Positions 22,801 through 32,969 of a stretch of DNA of 64,000 nt are shown one piece after another. The stretch lies in assembly GCF_011397635.1 (NCBI RefSeq), contig NC_064770.1, forward strand, positions 19,809,707-19,873,706, given 5' to 3'. Within the stretch, counting starts at the first letter, position 1, and each line of letters begins with the position of its first letter. Position numbers and translations under genes: made by a program. The stretch comes from Epinephelus fuscoguttatus. Its lineage: Eukaryota > Chordata > Actinopteri > Perciformes > Serranidae. Below the pieces are notes generated by a model. That model did no database searches and had not been told where the DNA came from. It saw only the letters and a list, made by a program, of their open reading frames with translations.

Positions 22801-25800
22801 ATGTCGTCCAAAATCATGAAAAAAAAGTCATAGTATAGTATGTTGTCCAAAATCATGAAAAAAAAGTCATAGTATAATTAAAAAAACTAATAGTATAGTA
22901 TGTTGTCCAAAATCATGAAAAAAGGTCATAGTATGTTGTCCAAAATCATGAAAAAAGTCATAGTATAGTATGTCGTCCAAAATCATGAAAAAAGTCATAG
23001 TATAGTATGTTGTCCAAAATCATGAAAAAAGGTCATAGTATAGTATGTTGTCCAAAATCATGAAAAAAGTCATAGTATAGTATGTTGTCCAAAATCATGA
23101 AAAAAGTCCTAGTATAGTATGTTGTCCAAAATCATGAAAAAAGTCATAGTATAGTATGTTGTCCAAAATCATGAAAAAAGGTCATAGTATGTTGTCCAAA
23201 ATCATGAAAAAAGTCATAGTATAGTATGTTGTCCAAAATCATGAAAAAAGTCATAGTATGTCGTCCAAAATCATGAAAAAAGTCATAGTATAGTATGTTG
23301 TCCAAAATCATGAAAAAAGGTCATAGTATGTTGTCCAAAATCATGAAAAAAGTCATAGTATAGTATGTCGTCCAAAATCATGAAAAAAGTCATAGTATGT
23401 CGTCCAAAATCATGAAAAAAGTCATAGTATAGTATGTTAAAATCATCAGAAAAGGTCATAGTATGTTGTCCAAAATCATGAAAAATTTGTATATCTCATC
23501 CAAAATCATGAAAAAAGTCATAGTATAGTATGTTGTCCATGATGTCATATGTTGTAACTGGTGAATAGCAACAATGTTGTCCAAAATCATGAAAAATAGT
23601 ATAGTATGCTATAGTATTTGTCCAAAATCATGAAAAATGAACTATAGTATGTTGTCCAAAATCATGAAAGGGCATAGTATAGTATGTTTTCCAAAATGAA
23701 ATACTAATGACGTCAGATTATATAGTCATTGTCCAAAATCATGAAAAAATCAAATTCCTTCCAAAATCATGAAAAATCGCCTTCAAAAGTATAGTATGTC
23801 CAAAATCATGAAAAAGTCATAGTATAGTCGCAAAATCATGAAAAAGTCATAGTATACAGTATGTCTAAAATCATGAAAAAGTCATAGCTATAGTATGCAC
23901 TGTCAAAATCAGTGGTCAAATATTACTGTTGGTTCCATTGACTAAATATGCGCTAGAACGCGTCAAACTGTTCAGAATGGTATCATTACTGGTCACTGGC
24001 ATACTTTCTTCTCATTATCGTACAGTCATAGTGATTAAACAGTGGATTAGTCAGTCAGCGTCCAAAGCTGTCAATGGGGAACTAGAGTGAGGATAAATGC
24101 GATGCAGCTAAAGATCCTACAGACCACATTAACGATGCTATCGAGGTATTTCGCCACTACTCGCGTTAATGGAGGACCAAATTAAGGAAGCTGCTAAACT
24201 GGATTTAACGGCGATGCAGCTGGGCGTGCACGACGACGGAGACATTTTAAACGGGCAATGCTCGCTTGTTTTCGGCACCCCCGAGGCATGGATACTAATG
24301 ACGTCAGATTATGGGTGAGTCATTGATCTCTACTGATTGGTTAGGGAAAAATCAAATTCCTTCCCCCTTGTAAATCGCCTTCAATGTTAGCCATGTCAGA
24401 CTGAAGGTTCTGGGAGCTTCAGTCCGGCACTCAGGCTATCATAGTATACAGTGGCGATTGCTCTAAAACTGCAAGGGAAGCTCAGCTTCCCTTGCACTGT
24501 CAAAAAAATAAGTGGTCAAATATGTACTGTTGTGTTTACATTTCATTGACTAAATATGCGCTAGAACGCGTCAAACTTTTGTTCAGAATCAGTAATTATC
24601 ACAGGTCACTGACGCGACTTTCTTCTCATTCATTCCCGTACAGTCATAGTGCATTAAACAGTGGAAGCTCAGCGTCCAAAGACTTCAATGGGGAAGCATA
24701 GAGTGGGTTGTTCCACTGCAGCGAAACTAGACAGTCATTGGATAAATGCTCGGTTTTGTCCCGCCCATCGGACGCTCAGCGTCTCTGGGGGTCTATGGGG
24801 CAGACTTTTCTAATCCTATAGTGACTTTTTCTTTGTTAAAAACGACTAGCGACAAATCTAGCATCTTTTTCTGGTGTTATTGGAGACTGTACTCGTGTTT
24901 GGAGACTCTGACTTCTGTCGCTCTGCAGCTACTGTCCCCGACGAGCAGCAGGTGTTGCTGTGAACCGCTCCACCATCCCAAAGCACTCACAGGTGGTCAC
25001 ACTAGCCTTGCACAGCAGCCCCAGAGGGTAGAATTTACGTATAAATAAACAGACACATTTTGTGATGAAGGCCAAAAATGACCTTCCCCTCCTTGAAAGA
25101 CCAGCAGCCGCCACTGATAGTATAGTATGTTGCCCAAAATCATGAAAAAAGTCATATTATAGTATGTTGTCCAAAAACAGGAAAAAAAAGTCATAGTGTA
25201 GTATGTGGTCCAAAATAATTTATAAAAGTCATATTATTGTATGTTGTCCAAAATCATGAAAAAAGTCATAGTGTAGTATGTCATCCAAAATAATTTATAA
25301 AAGTCATAGTATAGTATGTTGTCCAAAATTATGAAAAAAAAGTCATAGTGTAGTATGTCATCCAAAATAATTTATAAAAGTCATATTGTAGTATGTTGTC
25401 CAAAATTATGAAAAAAAAGTCATAGTGTAGTATGTCATCCAAAATAATTTATAAAAGTCATAGTATAGTATGTTGCCCAAAATTATGAAAAAAAGTCATA
25501 GTGTAGTATGTCATCCAAAATAATTTATAAAAGTCATATTGTAGTATGTTGTCCAAAATTATGAAAAAAAAGTCATAGTGTAGTATGTCATCCAAAATAA
25601 TTTATAAAAGTCATATTGTAGTATGTTGTCCAAAATTATGAAAAAAAAGTCATAGTATAGTATGTCGTCCAAAACCATGAAAAAAAGTCATAGTGTAGTA
25701 TGTCGTCCAAAATAATTTATAAAAGACATAGTATAGTATGTTGTCCAAAACCATGAAAAAAAGTCATAGTGTAGTATGTCGTCCAAAATAATTTATAAAA

Positions 25801-27845
25801 GTCATAGTATAGTATGTCGTCCAAAATAATTTATAAAAGTTATAGTATAGTATGTTGTCCAAAATCATGAGAAAAAAGTCACAGTATAGTATGTCATCCA
25901 AAATAATTTATAAAAGACATAGTATAGTATGTTGTCCAAAATCATGAGAAAAAAGTCACAGTATAGTATGTCATCCAAAATAATTTATAAAAGACATAGT
26001 ATAGTATGTCGTCCAAAATCATGAGAAAAAAGTCACAGTATAGTATGTCATCCAAAATAATTTATAAAAGACATAGTATAGTATGTTGTCCAAAATCATG
26101 AGAAAAAAGTCATAGTATAGCATGTTGTCAAAAAAGCATGAAAAAAAGTCATAGTATAGCATGTTGTCAAAAAAGCATGAAAAAAAGTCATAGTATAGTA
26201 TGTTATCCAAATGTGATGAAAAAAAGTCATAGTATAGTATGTCGTCCAAAATCATGAAAAAAAGTCATAGTGTAGTATGTCGTCCAAAATAATTTATAAA
26301 AGACATAGTATAGTATGTTGTCCAAAACCATGAAAAAAAGTCATAGTGTAGTATGTCGTCCAAAATAATTTATAAAAGACATAGTATAGTATGTTGTCCA
26401 AAACCATGAAAAAAAGTCATAGTGTAGTATGTCGTCCAAAATAATTTATAAAAGTCATAGTATAGTATGTCGTCCAAAATAATTTATAAAAGTTATAGTA
26501 CAGTATGTTGTCCAAAATCATGAGAAAAAAGTCACAGTATAGTATGTCATCCAAAATAATTTATAAAAGACATAGTATAGTATGTTGTCCAAAATCATGA
26601 GAAAAAAGTCACAGTATAGTATGTTATCCAAAATAATTTATAAAAGACATAGTATAGTATGTCGTCCAAAATCATGAGAAAAAAGTCACAGTATAGTATG
26701 TCATCCAAAATAATTTATAAAAGACATAGTATAGTATGTTGTCCAAAATCATGAGAAAAAAGTCATAGTATAGTATGTTATCCAAATGTGATGAAAAATA
26801 TCACAGTATAGTATGTCGTCCAACATGTGATTAAAAAAAAAAAAGTGCATGCATGCATACTCTTATCGTGATGGCCCACCAGCAGATGGAGACATTAAAC
26901 ACAAAGCTTTCAGAGTATGTAACATTCATTCCTTATGCAAAATAAGAAAAAGCATGTTGGCTCTTTCTGATAGTTCATTTTAAAGCCAATATTGGCTAAT
27001 ACGGATACTCTTTGGTACCCATACAACACATTTTCATTCAGATATCTTGAGGTGAGAGTTAAAGGGACCCTTTGTAAAAGGCCATGTTGTTACCTCGCCA
27101 AAATTTAGCCAAACTTTGGGGCATTGTTTAGTTCTCTTACCAACAAGTTATGCCAGTATGGTACCAACGGATGCCTCAGGTTGTCCGTTTAGTAAGATAT
27201 CATGACCTTTGTGCTAGCTCCACCCTGGGAGTGTCATTGTTTTCATTCATCACTGATCGCCCGTTAGGGGTGTGTGGCTGTGCTATTTTCTGCACAGACT
27301 GTCTTCTGCCTGTATTTTCTTATTTTCTGTGTTTGGGATGTTTATAGGCGTGTACCCCCACCCTGCTCAGGTGAGGTTGGGGCTTTATAAAAAGGCAGCA
27401 TCCAGGTGTGAGACTGTAAGCAGCAGGCAGCATCCAAGAACCACAGATGAAATGTCAAACAAGAGTGGATTTAGGGTTGGCTTTAACGTAAACTTTTTGC
27501 TTAACTGGCAATCCTGCAGAGTATTGACCAGTTTAAGTAGTTTATCAGGTATTGCTACGTTTTAAAGGAGAACTATCTGAATACTTTCCCCACCACTGCC
27601 TTTACCTGTGCAGGGTTTCAATCACTGCAACTTTTTGGTGTTGTCTGTTCTGTTATTTGTTGAAGACTTCAATGAGCCACAGAGGAAGTACAGAATCTCA
27701 CCTCAGCCCTGGGTCCATCTGGGTCCCTGCAACAGGCAAACAGCTTTCTCAATGGACGGGGGGACTCCACCATTTGCTTAACCATCTCCAGGCCCAGGCC
27801 TCTGTTTGCTCCTGTGATAAGCACGCTGACTGGTTTAGCCGCCAT
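16809..27845 (-). CDS. SDR1: short-chain dehydrogenase/reductase, C-factor/sniffer-like (complete)
   Basis: Minus-strand exons 27702-27845, 19398-19452, 19082-19269, 18829-18990, 18581-18691 and 16809-16922 join in phase to 257 residues, the usual length for classical SDRs. The Rossmann motif is TGANRGLG (residues 11-18), followed by NNAG (95-98), the catalytic Asn in NTNVMG (N120), Ser159 in NISS and the YRISK pair Tyr179/Lys183. The family reduces carbonyl substrates with NAD(P)H in the cytosol; the substrate is unknown. Vertebrate relatives are annotated as C-factor-like or carbonyl reductase sniffer-like. Intron 1 is about 8.2 kb, swollen by the minisatellite, against 1.7 and 1.0 kb in the sister genes. 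All splice sites fit consensus and no stop is seen, so it looks functional. Confidence 0.9.
16923..18580 (-). other. Intron 5 of SDR1
   Basis: This 1.66-kb intron contains no exon I can support. A stretch near 17150-17200 (TCTCTAATGATTGGCTAGGG) resembles one at about 24325-24365, so it includes a dispersed repeat. Short open frames at 17.7-18.5 kb have no domain. Confidence 0.5.
20430..20520. repeat. Left remnant of a dispersed element flanking the minisatellite
   Basis: Sequence around AGGGATGCACAATATTGGAT and the GATAACTGATACCGATATCG tract resembles an interspersed repeat seen in many fish. A candidate right-hand counterpart (AGCCAATATTGGCTAATACG) lies at about 26980-27040, just past the minisatellite. 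Confidence 0.45.
20521..23690. repeat. 37-bp minisatellite, left array
   Basis: Tandem units read approximately AGTCATAGTATAGTATGT, then YGTCCAAAATCATGAAAAA, about 37 bp in total. A 5-bp-shorter variant (GGTCATAGTATGTTG) recurs every few units and creates a higher-order period. Units before about 20800 are more divergent; from 21.7 to 23.4 kb they are nearly identical. It lies within SDR1 intron 1. Translated frames are repeat artefacts. Confidence 0.95.
21153..21657. repeat. Duplicated 150-bp insert within the minisatellite
   Basis: A non-satellite segment beginning TTTTTTTTCTTGTTTTAC and ending near GAATGTATATAATGG occurs at about 21155-21303 and again at about 21507-21657. The copies are virtually identical and about 353 bp apart, so insert and surrounding satellite units were duplicated together. 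Confidence 0.9.
23690..24105. other. Scrambled stretch: satellite units interleaved with hAT-flank sequence
   Basis: Between 23700 and 23800 pieces of the clean sequence at 24292-24385 (ATACTAATGACGTCAGATTA, AAATCAAATTCCTT, AAATCGCCTTCA) are interrupted by fragments of the 37-bp satellite unit. From 23895 to 24105 a gapped, shortened version of 24495-24740 follows, for example GACTAAATATGCGCTAGAAC shared with the clean copy. This looks like a faulty consensus or a mis-joined haplotype rather than biology. Confidence 0.7.
24148..24318 (+). pseudogene. RecQ-like helicase fragment
   Basis: A short open stretch reads SPLLALMEDQIKEAAKL, then TAMQLGV, then SLVFGTPEAW, and stops at 24316-24318. SPL.ALM.DQ is the motif Ia region of RecQ-family DNA helicases. 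Only about 55 residues remain, with no Walker A or DExH box, so this is a dead piece. Dispersed RecQ-like pieces are known in fish genomes. It adjoins the scrambled block, so its left border is unreliable. Confidence 0.5.
24449..25116. mobile_element. Non-autonomous hAT element with perfect 8-bp TSD
   Basis: The ends are CAGTGGCG at 24449-24456 and CGCCACTG at 25109-25116. The flanks are identical: ATAGTATA at 24441-24448 and at 25117-25124. An 8-bp duplication with CAGTGG-type termini is diagnostic of the hAT superfamily. It is 668 bp long with no transposase frame. The duplicated target is part of the minisatellite unit, so it inserted into the array. Confidence 0.9.
25117..26835. repeat. 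37-bp minisatellite, right array (dimeric form)
   Basis: Here units alternate between an AATTTATAAAAG-ending type and an ATCATGAGAAAAAAG-ending type, giving a basic dimer of about 74 bp. A larger block is repeated at a spacing of about 653 bp (25741 and 26394 begin the same run). The array is clearly related to the left one but has a distinct higher-order structure. It ends near a poly-A and an ATGCATGCAT motif. Confidence 0.92.
26836..27701 (-). other. SDR1 intron 1, exon-1-proximal part
   Basis: No gene seen. Parts match intron 1 of SDR2 and SDR3, for example the AGGGACCCTTTG and GCCAGTATGGTACC neighbourhoods against about 35860-36290 and 42430-42840, which shows the shared ancestry of the three loci. 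Confidence 0.5.
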
Positions 27846-27895
27846 TTCCTCTGCCTCAGTTTACACAATTCTCTGTGTGCTGAGCTCTCTGAGCT

Positions 27896-27903
27896 CTTAT
27901 ATA
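27896..27903 (-). promoter_or_regulatory. TATA box of SDR1
   Basis: The minus strand reads TATATAAG 51 bp upstream of the ATG at 27845, which predicts a short 5' UTR of about 20-25 nt. TATATATG occupies the matching place in SDR2 and SDR3. Confidence 0.65.
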
Positions 27904-28654
27904 AGCCTCAGTGCTTTTAGCCTGGCCACTCCCACGTTCTCATGTGGCAGTTTGTTTAGGATATCCCATCCTCTGCTTCTTTGCTCCACCTCAATAAATG
28001 TGCAAGTCACTGTGATAAGTCAGGCATGTGCAGAATTTAGCACACATGCTGAGAGAATGTAGTGTTGCCAGAAATGAAAGATAACAAACATACTAAAATA
28101 TATGGTCATAACATCGAAATATACTAGATGAAAAGAGGGAGTGTAGTTGCTTTTTAAAGCTCCAAGAACAAGAGTGCAAAGCAACTCTCACACAGTGAAG
28201 GACTTCCTGATGACAAACACAAAAGAAACTGTCTAGTGAGCTGACTTCTAGTCAAAGACACAACTTAACCAACAGTTTGCACATGCTGAGTCATGTTAGA
28301 CTTTGATCTTTGTAACACATTGATGGGGAACTTGAGCGCATTTGCAAACCAGATGAACTGTCTTATGCAAACAGTGCAAAGATTAGCCTAAGACAACCTT
28401 GCCTTTGGCTCAATTTATTAACTATATTGAAATAACACAACATATACTCAAAACTGACTGGACTTTCCCTGGGCAGGTGTGGACTAGTCACACACCAGCT
28501 GACATTGCACAATATGATAACTACACGAATATAGGGCACATGCTATGCTACAATAAAAAAGCAACAATACACCACACAATGGGGGTGGGGTGGGGTGAAC
28601 TAACAGCCAGTGTCATCTTTCTGACCCACAAAGCCCTCTATAGAAGCAGGGAAA

Positions 28655-28980
28655 CACTGCGAGGGTCATGTTTTTGGAATCCTCCGGTGCTTTCAACAAC
28701 ATCCAGCCCTGCCTTCAAGTGAAAAAGCTCCGGACGCTGTATCCTAAGTCATGACTACCTCACTGTCTGACCACAGCATGTCAGAGAGGATGGCAGTGAC
28801 TGAGATTATGATAAGCAACACCAGCGGTGCACCTCAAGGAAATGTCCTGGTGTCATTTCTTTTAACTCTTCTGGTTCAACTCAGGTTTGTACCACCTAGA
28901 ATTTTTTTTTGCAGCAACTCCTCCATTGTTGGATGCATCAACAAAGACAAGACACCACCATGTTACACCACCATATTTTT
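28655..28980 (+). mobile_element. Decayed LINE reverse-transcriptase fragment (CR1/L2 type)
   Basis: The plus strand retains NTSGAPQGNVL, matching the RT motif with GAPQG, and downstream SSIVGCINKDK, matching a CR1/L2 stretch. The frame is shifted between the two, so it is dead. A related piece lies at about 43440-43925 upstream of SDR3. Confidence 0.7.
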
Positions 28981-28989
28981 AAACTAGCC

Positions 28990-29273
28990 TAGATTGGACA
29001 AACCAAATATTGGCTCTAGATAGTGCCATTCATGTTTTTTGCATCTCCACCATAGTTAGCAGCCCTTCCACGACAAAAGCATCGGAAAAGCACTGACTTG
29101 TAATGTGAAACTGCTTCATTGAGTGCTTTTACCGGTTTAAATAATCTGGTCCCTTTGTTGTGGAGAGAAAGAGACATCTGCAGATAAATTGGTTCCCAGT
29201 AAAAACCTCCTGAACAATGAACACTGAAGGAATTATAATTAAGAGGAGTTTCAGCTGGTTGCAATCTGCAATC
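28990..29273 (+). mobile_element. TTAA-type MITE, copy C (partial)
   Basis: Shares CACCATAGTTAGCAGCCC, TTTTACCGGTTTAAAT and GTTTCAGCTGGTTGCAATCT with copy A in the same orientation. Both terminal repeats are lost. Confidence 0.75.
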
Positions 29274-29279
29274 AGAGCC

Positions 29280-30530
29280 CGGTTTCACTCTGAAGTCATT
29301 GAAATCCAGCGTTTGTGCAGTGACTTGCTGCATCAGAAACCAACAAAAAAAGGCGTTCTTTAATGTCAGGATGATACATGGACGGTTGTTGTTATAGTTT
29401 ACGGTGCCCACCCAGTGGTGTCAGGGGTAAACGTGGCAGGACAAGGACGAAAGTTATGGTGGCAAAAATCCATCTGGGGCCTCGGGGTGGTGGATGGGTT
29501 CAACAAACACCAACTATCACCCAAGAGAGCGGTTTTCGCGTCCCGTAAAATTCTAAAGCAAACCCTGTTCTTTTTTCCTAAACCCAACCATGTGCGTTTG
29601 TTGTTGAAGGAAAAATAACGACAATTGGCGGTGTCGTACCGAAGCAGTGTGTTTATTTTATAAGAGACTGTATGTAAACATTATATTTCCTGTGACAACG
29701 GAAGTGTATTTTGAAAGAAGACAATGCCTGTAACATGCAGAATTTGACACAGTCCCAGAACGTCAACAACTACTCACTATTCCTTTCAGCCAAAACATGA
29801 TATTTTCCAAACCCTAACCAAGTGTTTTTGTGCCTACATCTAACCACACATTAACTCCAGCTGCCCCAACATAAAATTGAAAAATAAAATGTAAAGAAAC
29901 AAACATTTAACATGTCCACCACATATGGAATGTAGAAATGTAACATATCTGTGGTTTGAAGACACAATACCAACTGTTTGTGATTTTGTGTTTAGATGAG
30001 CGGATACAATTTCAGAGTTTAAAAAAACTCCCTACGTTGCAGAACCAATAGTAAATCTGCAGGGCGGTCCTTCTGGCTCGCTGAACTCTTGTGCTTGTAA
30101 ACATAGTCCCACTAGAAGTACGTGTAGCGATACAAAATGACTCAGTCGTGCTCGCTGAAACGCCGTCAAAGTTAGTGGATGTTTGTCGCGTTTGCGGCGA
30201 CACATTCTCGCCAACTAAAAGAAACAAACATAACCTTTTACAAGGCCATGACTCATCCGTCCGGCCGGACTATAACGTTAGAGGGAATCGCCTTGTTGTT
30301 TACAAATACTTCCGGGTAGAAAACCAGCAGAGCTTTTAGCTATATATATAGCCTATATATCACATATTCACATCACTGTATCACCGTTTGGACTAATCCG
30401 ATGTTTGTAAAGTCTATAAACACAATGATTGAACAAACATTACTATTTCTGTGTGCACATTTAGCTGGGCTAACCATTAGCTGTTAGCCCTGCTAGCCGT
30501 TAGCAGTGTCTGTAATAGGTAATAACTCAT
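29280..30530. other. Repeat-rich spacer upstream of SDR1
   Basis: This holds interspersed repeat debris. The CCTAACCAAGTGTTTTTGTG block near 29815 recurs at about 37460 and 45710. An open frame at 30091-30339 contains VCRVCGDTFSPTKRNKHN, which has a zinc-finger-like CxxC and a distant H, but no complete finger pattern or splice context, so I do not call a gene. Confidence 0.45.
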
Positions 30531-30537
30531 TAAACGG

Positions 30538-30824
30538 TCCGTGAAAAAATATCTTTTCCAGCGGATATCTTAGTTACAACATGATTGAGCTAGCAAAGCA
30601 GTTTTGTGTTGCTATTTGTGGTATTTATTCAGTTTTAGGAAATCACAATGTCTAGAAAGCATCAGTGGCTGCAGCTGACAGGGACAGCTAACAGCAGCAG
30701 CAAAGCTAACATCAGGACGTCATCTGTTAAAGCCTCCCGTTGTCGGATACGACATGAAACTACTCCAGTTAGCTCAATAAAGTTGTAACTAAGACATCTG
30801 CTGGAAAAAATATTTTCTTCACGG
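30538..30824. mobile_element. Hairpin-type MITE with about 54-bp inverted repeats
   Basis: The left arm (30538-30592) begins TCCGTGAAAAAATATC and contains GATATCTTAGTTACAAC. The right arm (30771-30824) is its complement, containing GTTGTAACTAAGACATC and ending CTTCACGGA, with roughly 85% of positions matching. The arms enclose about 180 bp. It has no coding capacity. The superfamily is not determined. Confidence 0.7.
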
Positions 30825-30829
30825 ATGAG

Positions 30830-31470
30830 CACACGTTTGATAAAACGGAGTTAAATCTCTCAGCATCCATTTTCAAGCTCTCTGTGTGTTTGTTTCCTTG
30901 CTGACGAGAAAAGGGGGAGCGCACATTTCCGAGAAGGCGTGTCCTTTTCAATAATGCAAGAGGCGTTGCTTTGTTGCCGGCTGTTTTCGCCGGTATGTTA
31001 AACACACTTTAGAAAGGAGTGTCCCCAGACTATCAGAAGGCGGAGATCTCTGATTGTCTGGTGGTGGGACTAGAGATTACCTTACCTGCCTGAGGCAGGG
31101 AGGATAAAACAAACACGCCTGGCAGGAAAGCATCCACCTTTGTCAGGCGCAAACTCTTTTGTAGACAAGAGGCTATTTACAGCCTTCTTCTGTTTGTTCA
31201 TTCTTTGTACAGTAGCCATGATTTGTACGTCCTGTAACTTACTTTCCTTTAATACCTAATTTATCTTATTATCGCATAGTGTTTGTTGTTTTGGTTGTTT
31301 TGTTTTTTTTTTAAATAAGTTTGCTTTGTCATTGCAGAGCTATAACCACACACACTTATCTACCCTGCCTTTGAAATAAAACTGCTCTGCTCTCAGTGGA
31401 ACCTGCTGCCTGCTTCCCCTTCTGTACTCATATCAATTGGGTCAACGCTAGTGTTTCTCCTATGACCAGC
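30830..31470. other. Unclassified spacer with an AATAAA motif
   Basis: The sequence contains GGATAAAACAAACACG near 31100 and AATAAAACTGCTCTGC near 31376. No gene or complete element boundaries can be proven. Confidence 0.35.
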
Positions 31471-31479
31471 AATTATTCT

Positions 31480-31705
31480 GGCGACTGGGTTGCCTCTCAC
31501 CCTCTCCATGACGGGCTGTGGCAGATGAGCAGCTCATTCAGTCACCAGATCATCCAAACCAGATAGTTCTGTTCTTATTTTAGTTTTATACACCTCTTCT
31601 TTGTTTTTGTTTTGTATACCTCTATTCATTTGTACTTATTTCTTTCCTTGTGTTGCTGCAACAAATTTCTCCTCTGGCAATCAGTAAAAGCTTATCTCAA
31701 ATTTT
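31480..31705 (+). mobile_element. LINE 3' region, CR1/L2 type
   Basis: Contains TTGCCTCTCACCCTCTCCAT and, at the end, a CCTCTGGCAATCAGTAAAAG stretch typical of fish CR1/L2-clade 3' UTRs. Related copies lie at about 37610-37870 and 45870-46060, in equivalent positions upstream of SDR2 and SDR3. Confidence 0.65.
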
Positions 31706-31879
31706 ATGTTTTTTGTTTTTATGTTATTTTGCAGTGCTGTGTGGTATCTCGTGAGCCTGGGGACATTTCAGAAGATGAATTAGAGCCATTTAGTGTGAAT
31801 CATACACAGCGTCGATGCATCCAAAGCAAAAATAGCTCGGGAACGTGAGCTTGGCAGACCACACAAAAGACACACTGTG

Positions 31880-32850
31880 TCAGGCAATCAAGTGATCCAT
31901 TTAGAAATAAAAAAAAGTAATGTGACTTCTTTGATGTCAAGTAGTTTACATGTACTTATAAACCACTACAGTCATTTACATATGACTACAATTATGAATC
32001 TATTGAGTCAAAGAGAATCTGGTTATCACTGCACAAATTGACAGCAGAACAGCAATAAAGCAATGACAAGCTATAATGACTTACTTTAATATGTACATAT
32101 TTTCATCTGTTATAATGGCACTAAAGCTACAGCAGTGGTGTCGACAGGGATGCAGGTTGGCATTCCCACCACATGGCTGCACCGTTTCTTTGTGAAACAG
32201 CACATTCAGGATTTCTGAGAAAGGATTTACAGAAGCTTGCAAATCCTTGGTAAACAAACAGTATAAATGTCCACCCTGACAAGTAATGTACTTTAATACA
32301 GTAGATTAAACTCTCAGGTTTCTTAAAAAAAGTGTATAGTATAGTATAATACATCAGGCTGATAAACAAGCAGGATGAGTATACTCTACTGGCACATTTT
32401 CATTTGTTTTTTGGAAGAAATTCACTTTTTTCTGACAGAAAAACAAATTATATCATAAATTTAATTCTTAATTAGCAAACTAATTACTTTGTTAAAGTGG
32501 ATATTTATTATGCAATAAATACAGCAACTAAACTAAGCACAAAAAGTAAGGAATTTTGTATTTGGTAGATTATTTCTTTGTTGTAACAATGCTTCGTGGC
32601 AATAAATCTTATGCCGTTGGAAAGCCTGTTTATTTCCCTTTTGAATGGTGCCACGTTTGTAAGGAACATGCATTTGTGGGATGAGCAGCAGAGCTGAGTA
32701 TGAGGGTTGCTCCCATGAAAAATTTACCAAATCTTCTCTGCCAATGGCAAACAGCTTTTTTTTTGGCTGTTGGAATTGACTCTTATTTTGAGCTTCTGGT
32801 ACCTCCAGGTGCTGACAATCAGGTGCCTGAAGAAGACGTGTATCAAATCA
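31880..32850. repeat. Upstream block of duplication unit 1
   Basis: From about 31920 to 32530 this segment matches 46240-46860 nearly base for base (for example GTAGTTTACATGTACTTA and CAGTGGTGTCGACAGGGATG). Its last part matches 37990-38160 and 46680-46860. No gene is visible. The unit 1/unit 2 junction is close to 32853. Confidence 0.75.
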
Positions 32851-32969
32851 TGTAAGTGCTTGTTTGTGTGTAAAATGAGATACAAGCAACACAGTTAAAA
32901 CAAATAATGGTTTATTTCACATGGGTTCATTTAGTGATTGACATCATTATATGAAGCAGTTCTTTAAAG

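Noticed and set aside
26019-26255. Minus-strand frame with repeated ILYYDFF peptides
   Set aside because: It is a direct translation of the minisatellite with no start context, splice sites or domain; the period simply lacks stops in this frame.
30091-30339. Frame with CRVCGDTFSPTKRNKHN resembling a zinc finger
   Set aside because: The spacing does not complete a C2H2 or BED finger, there are no supporting exons, and the surroundings are repeat debris.
31020-31450. Stretch with TATA-like and AATAAA motifs that could suggest a solo long terminal repeat
   Set aside because: No defined ends, no flanking target duplication and no second copy in the window; not enough to call a retroviral fossil.
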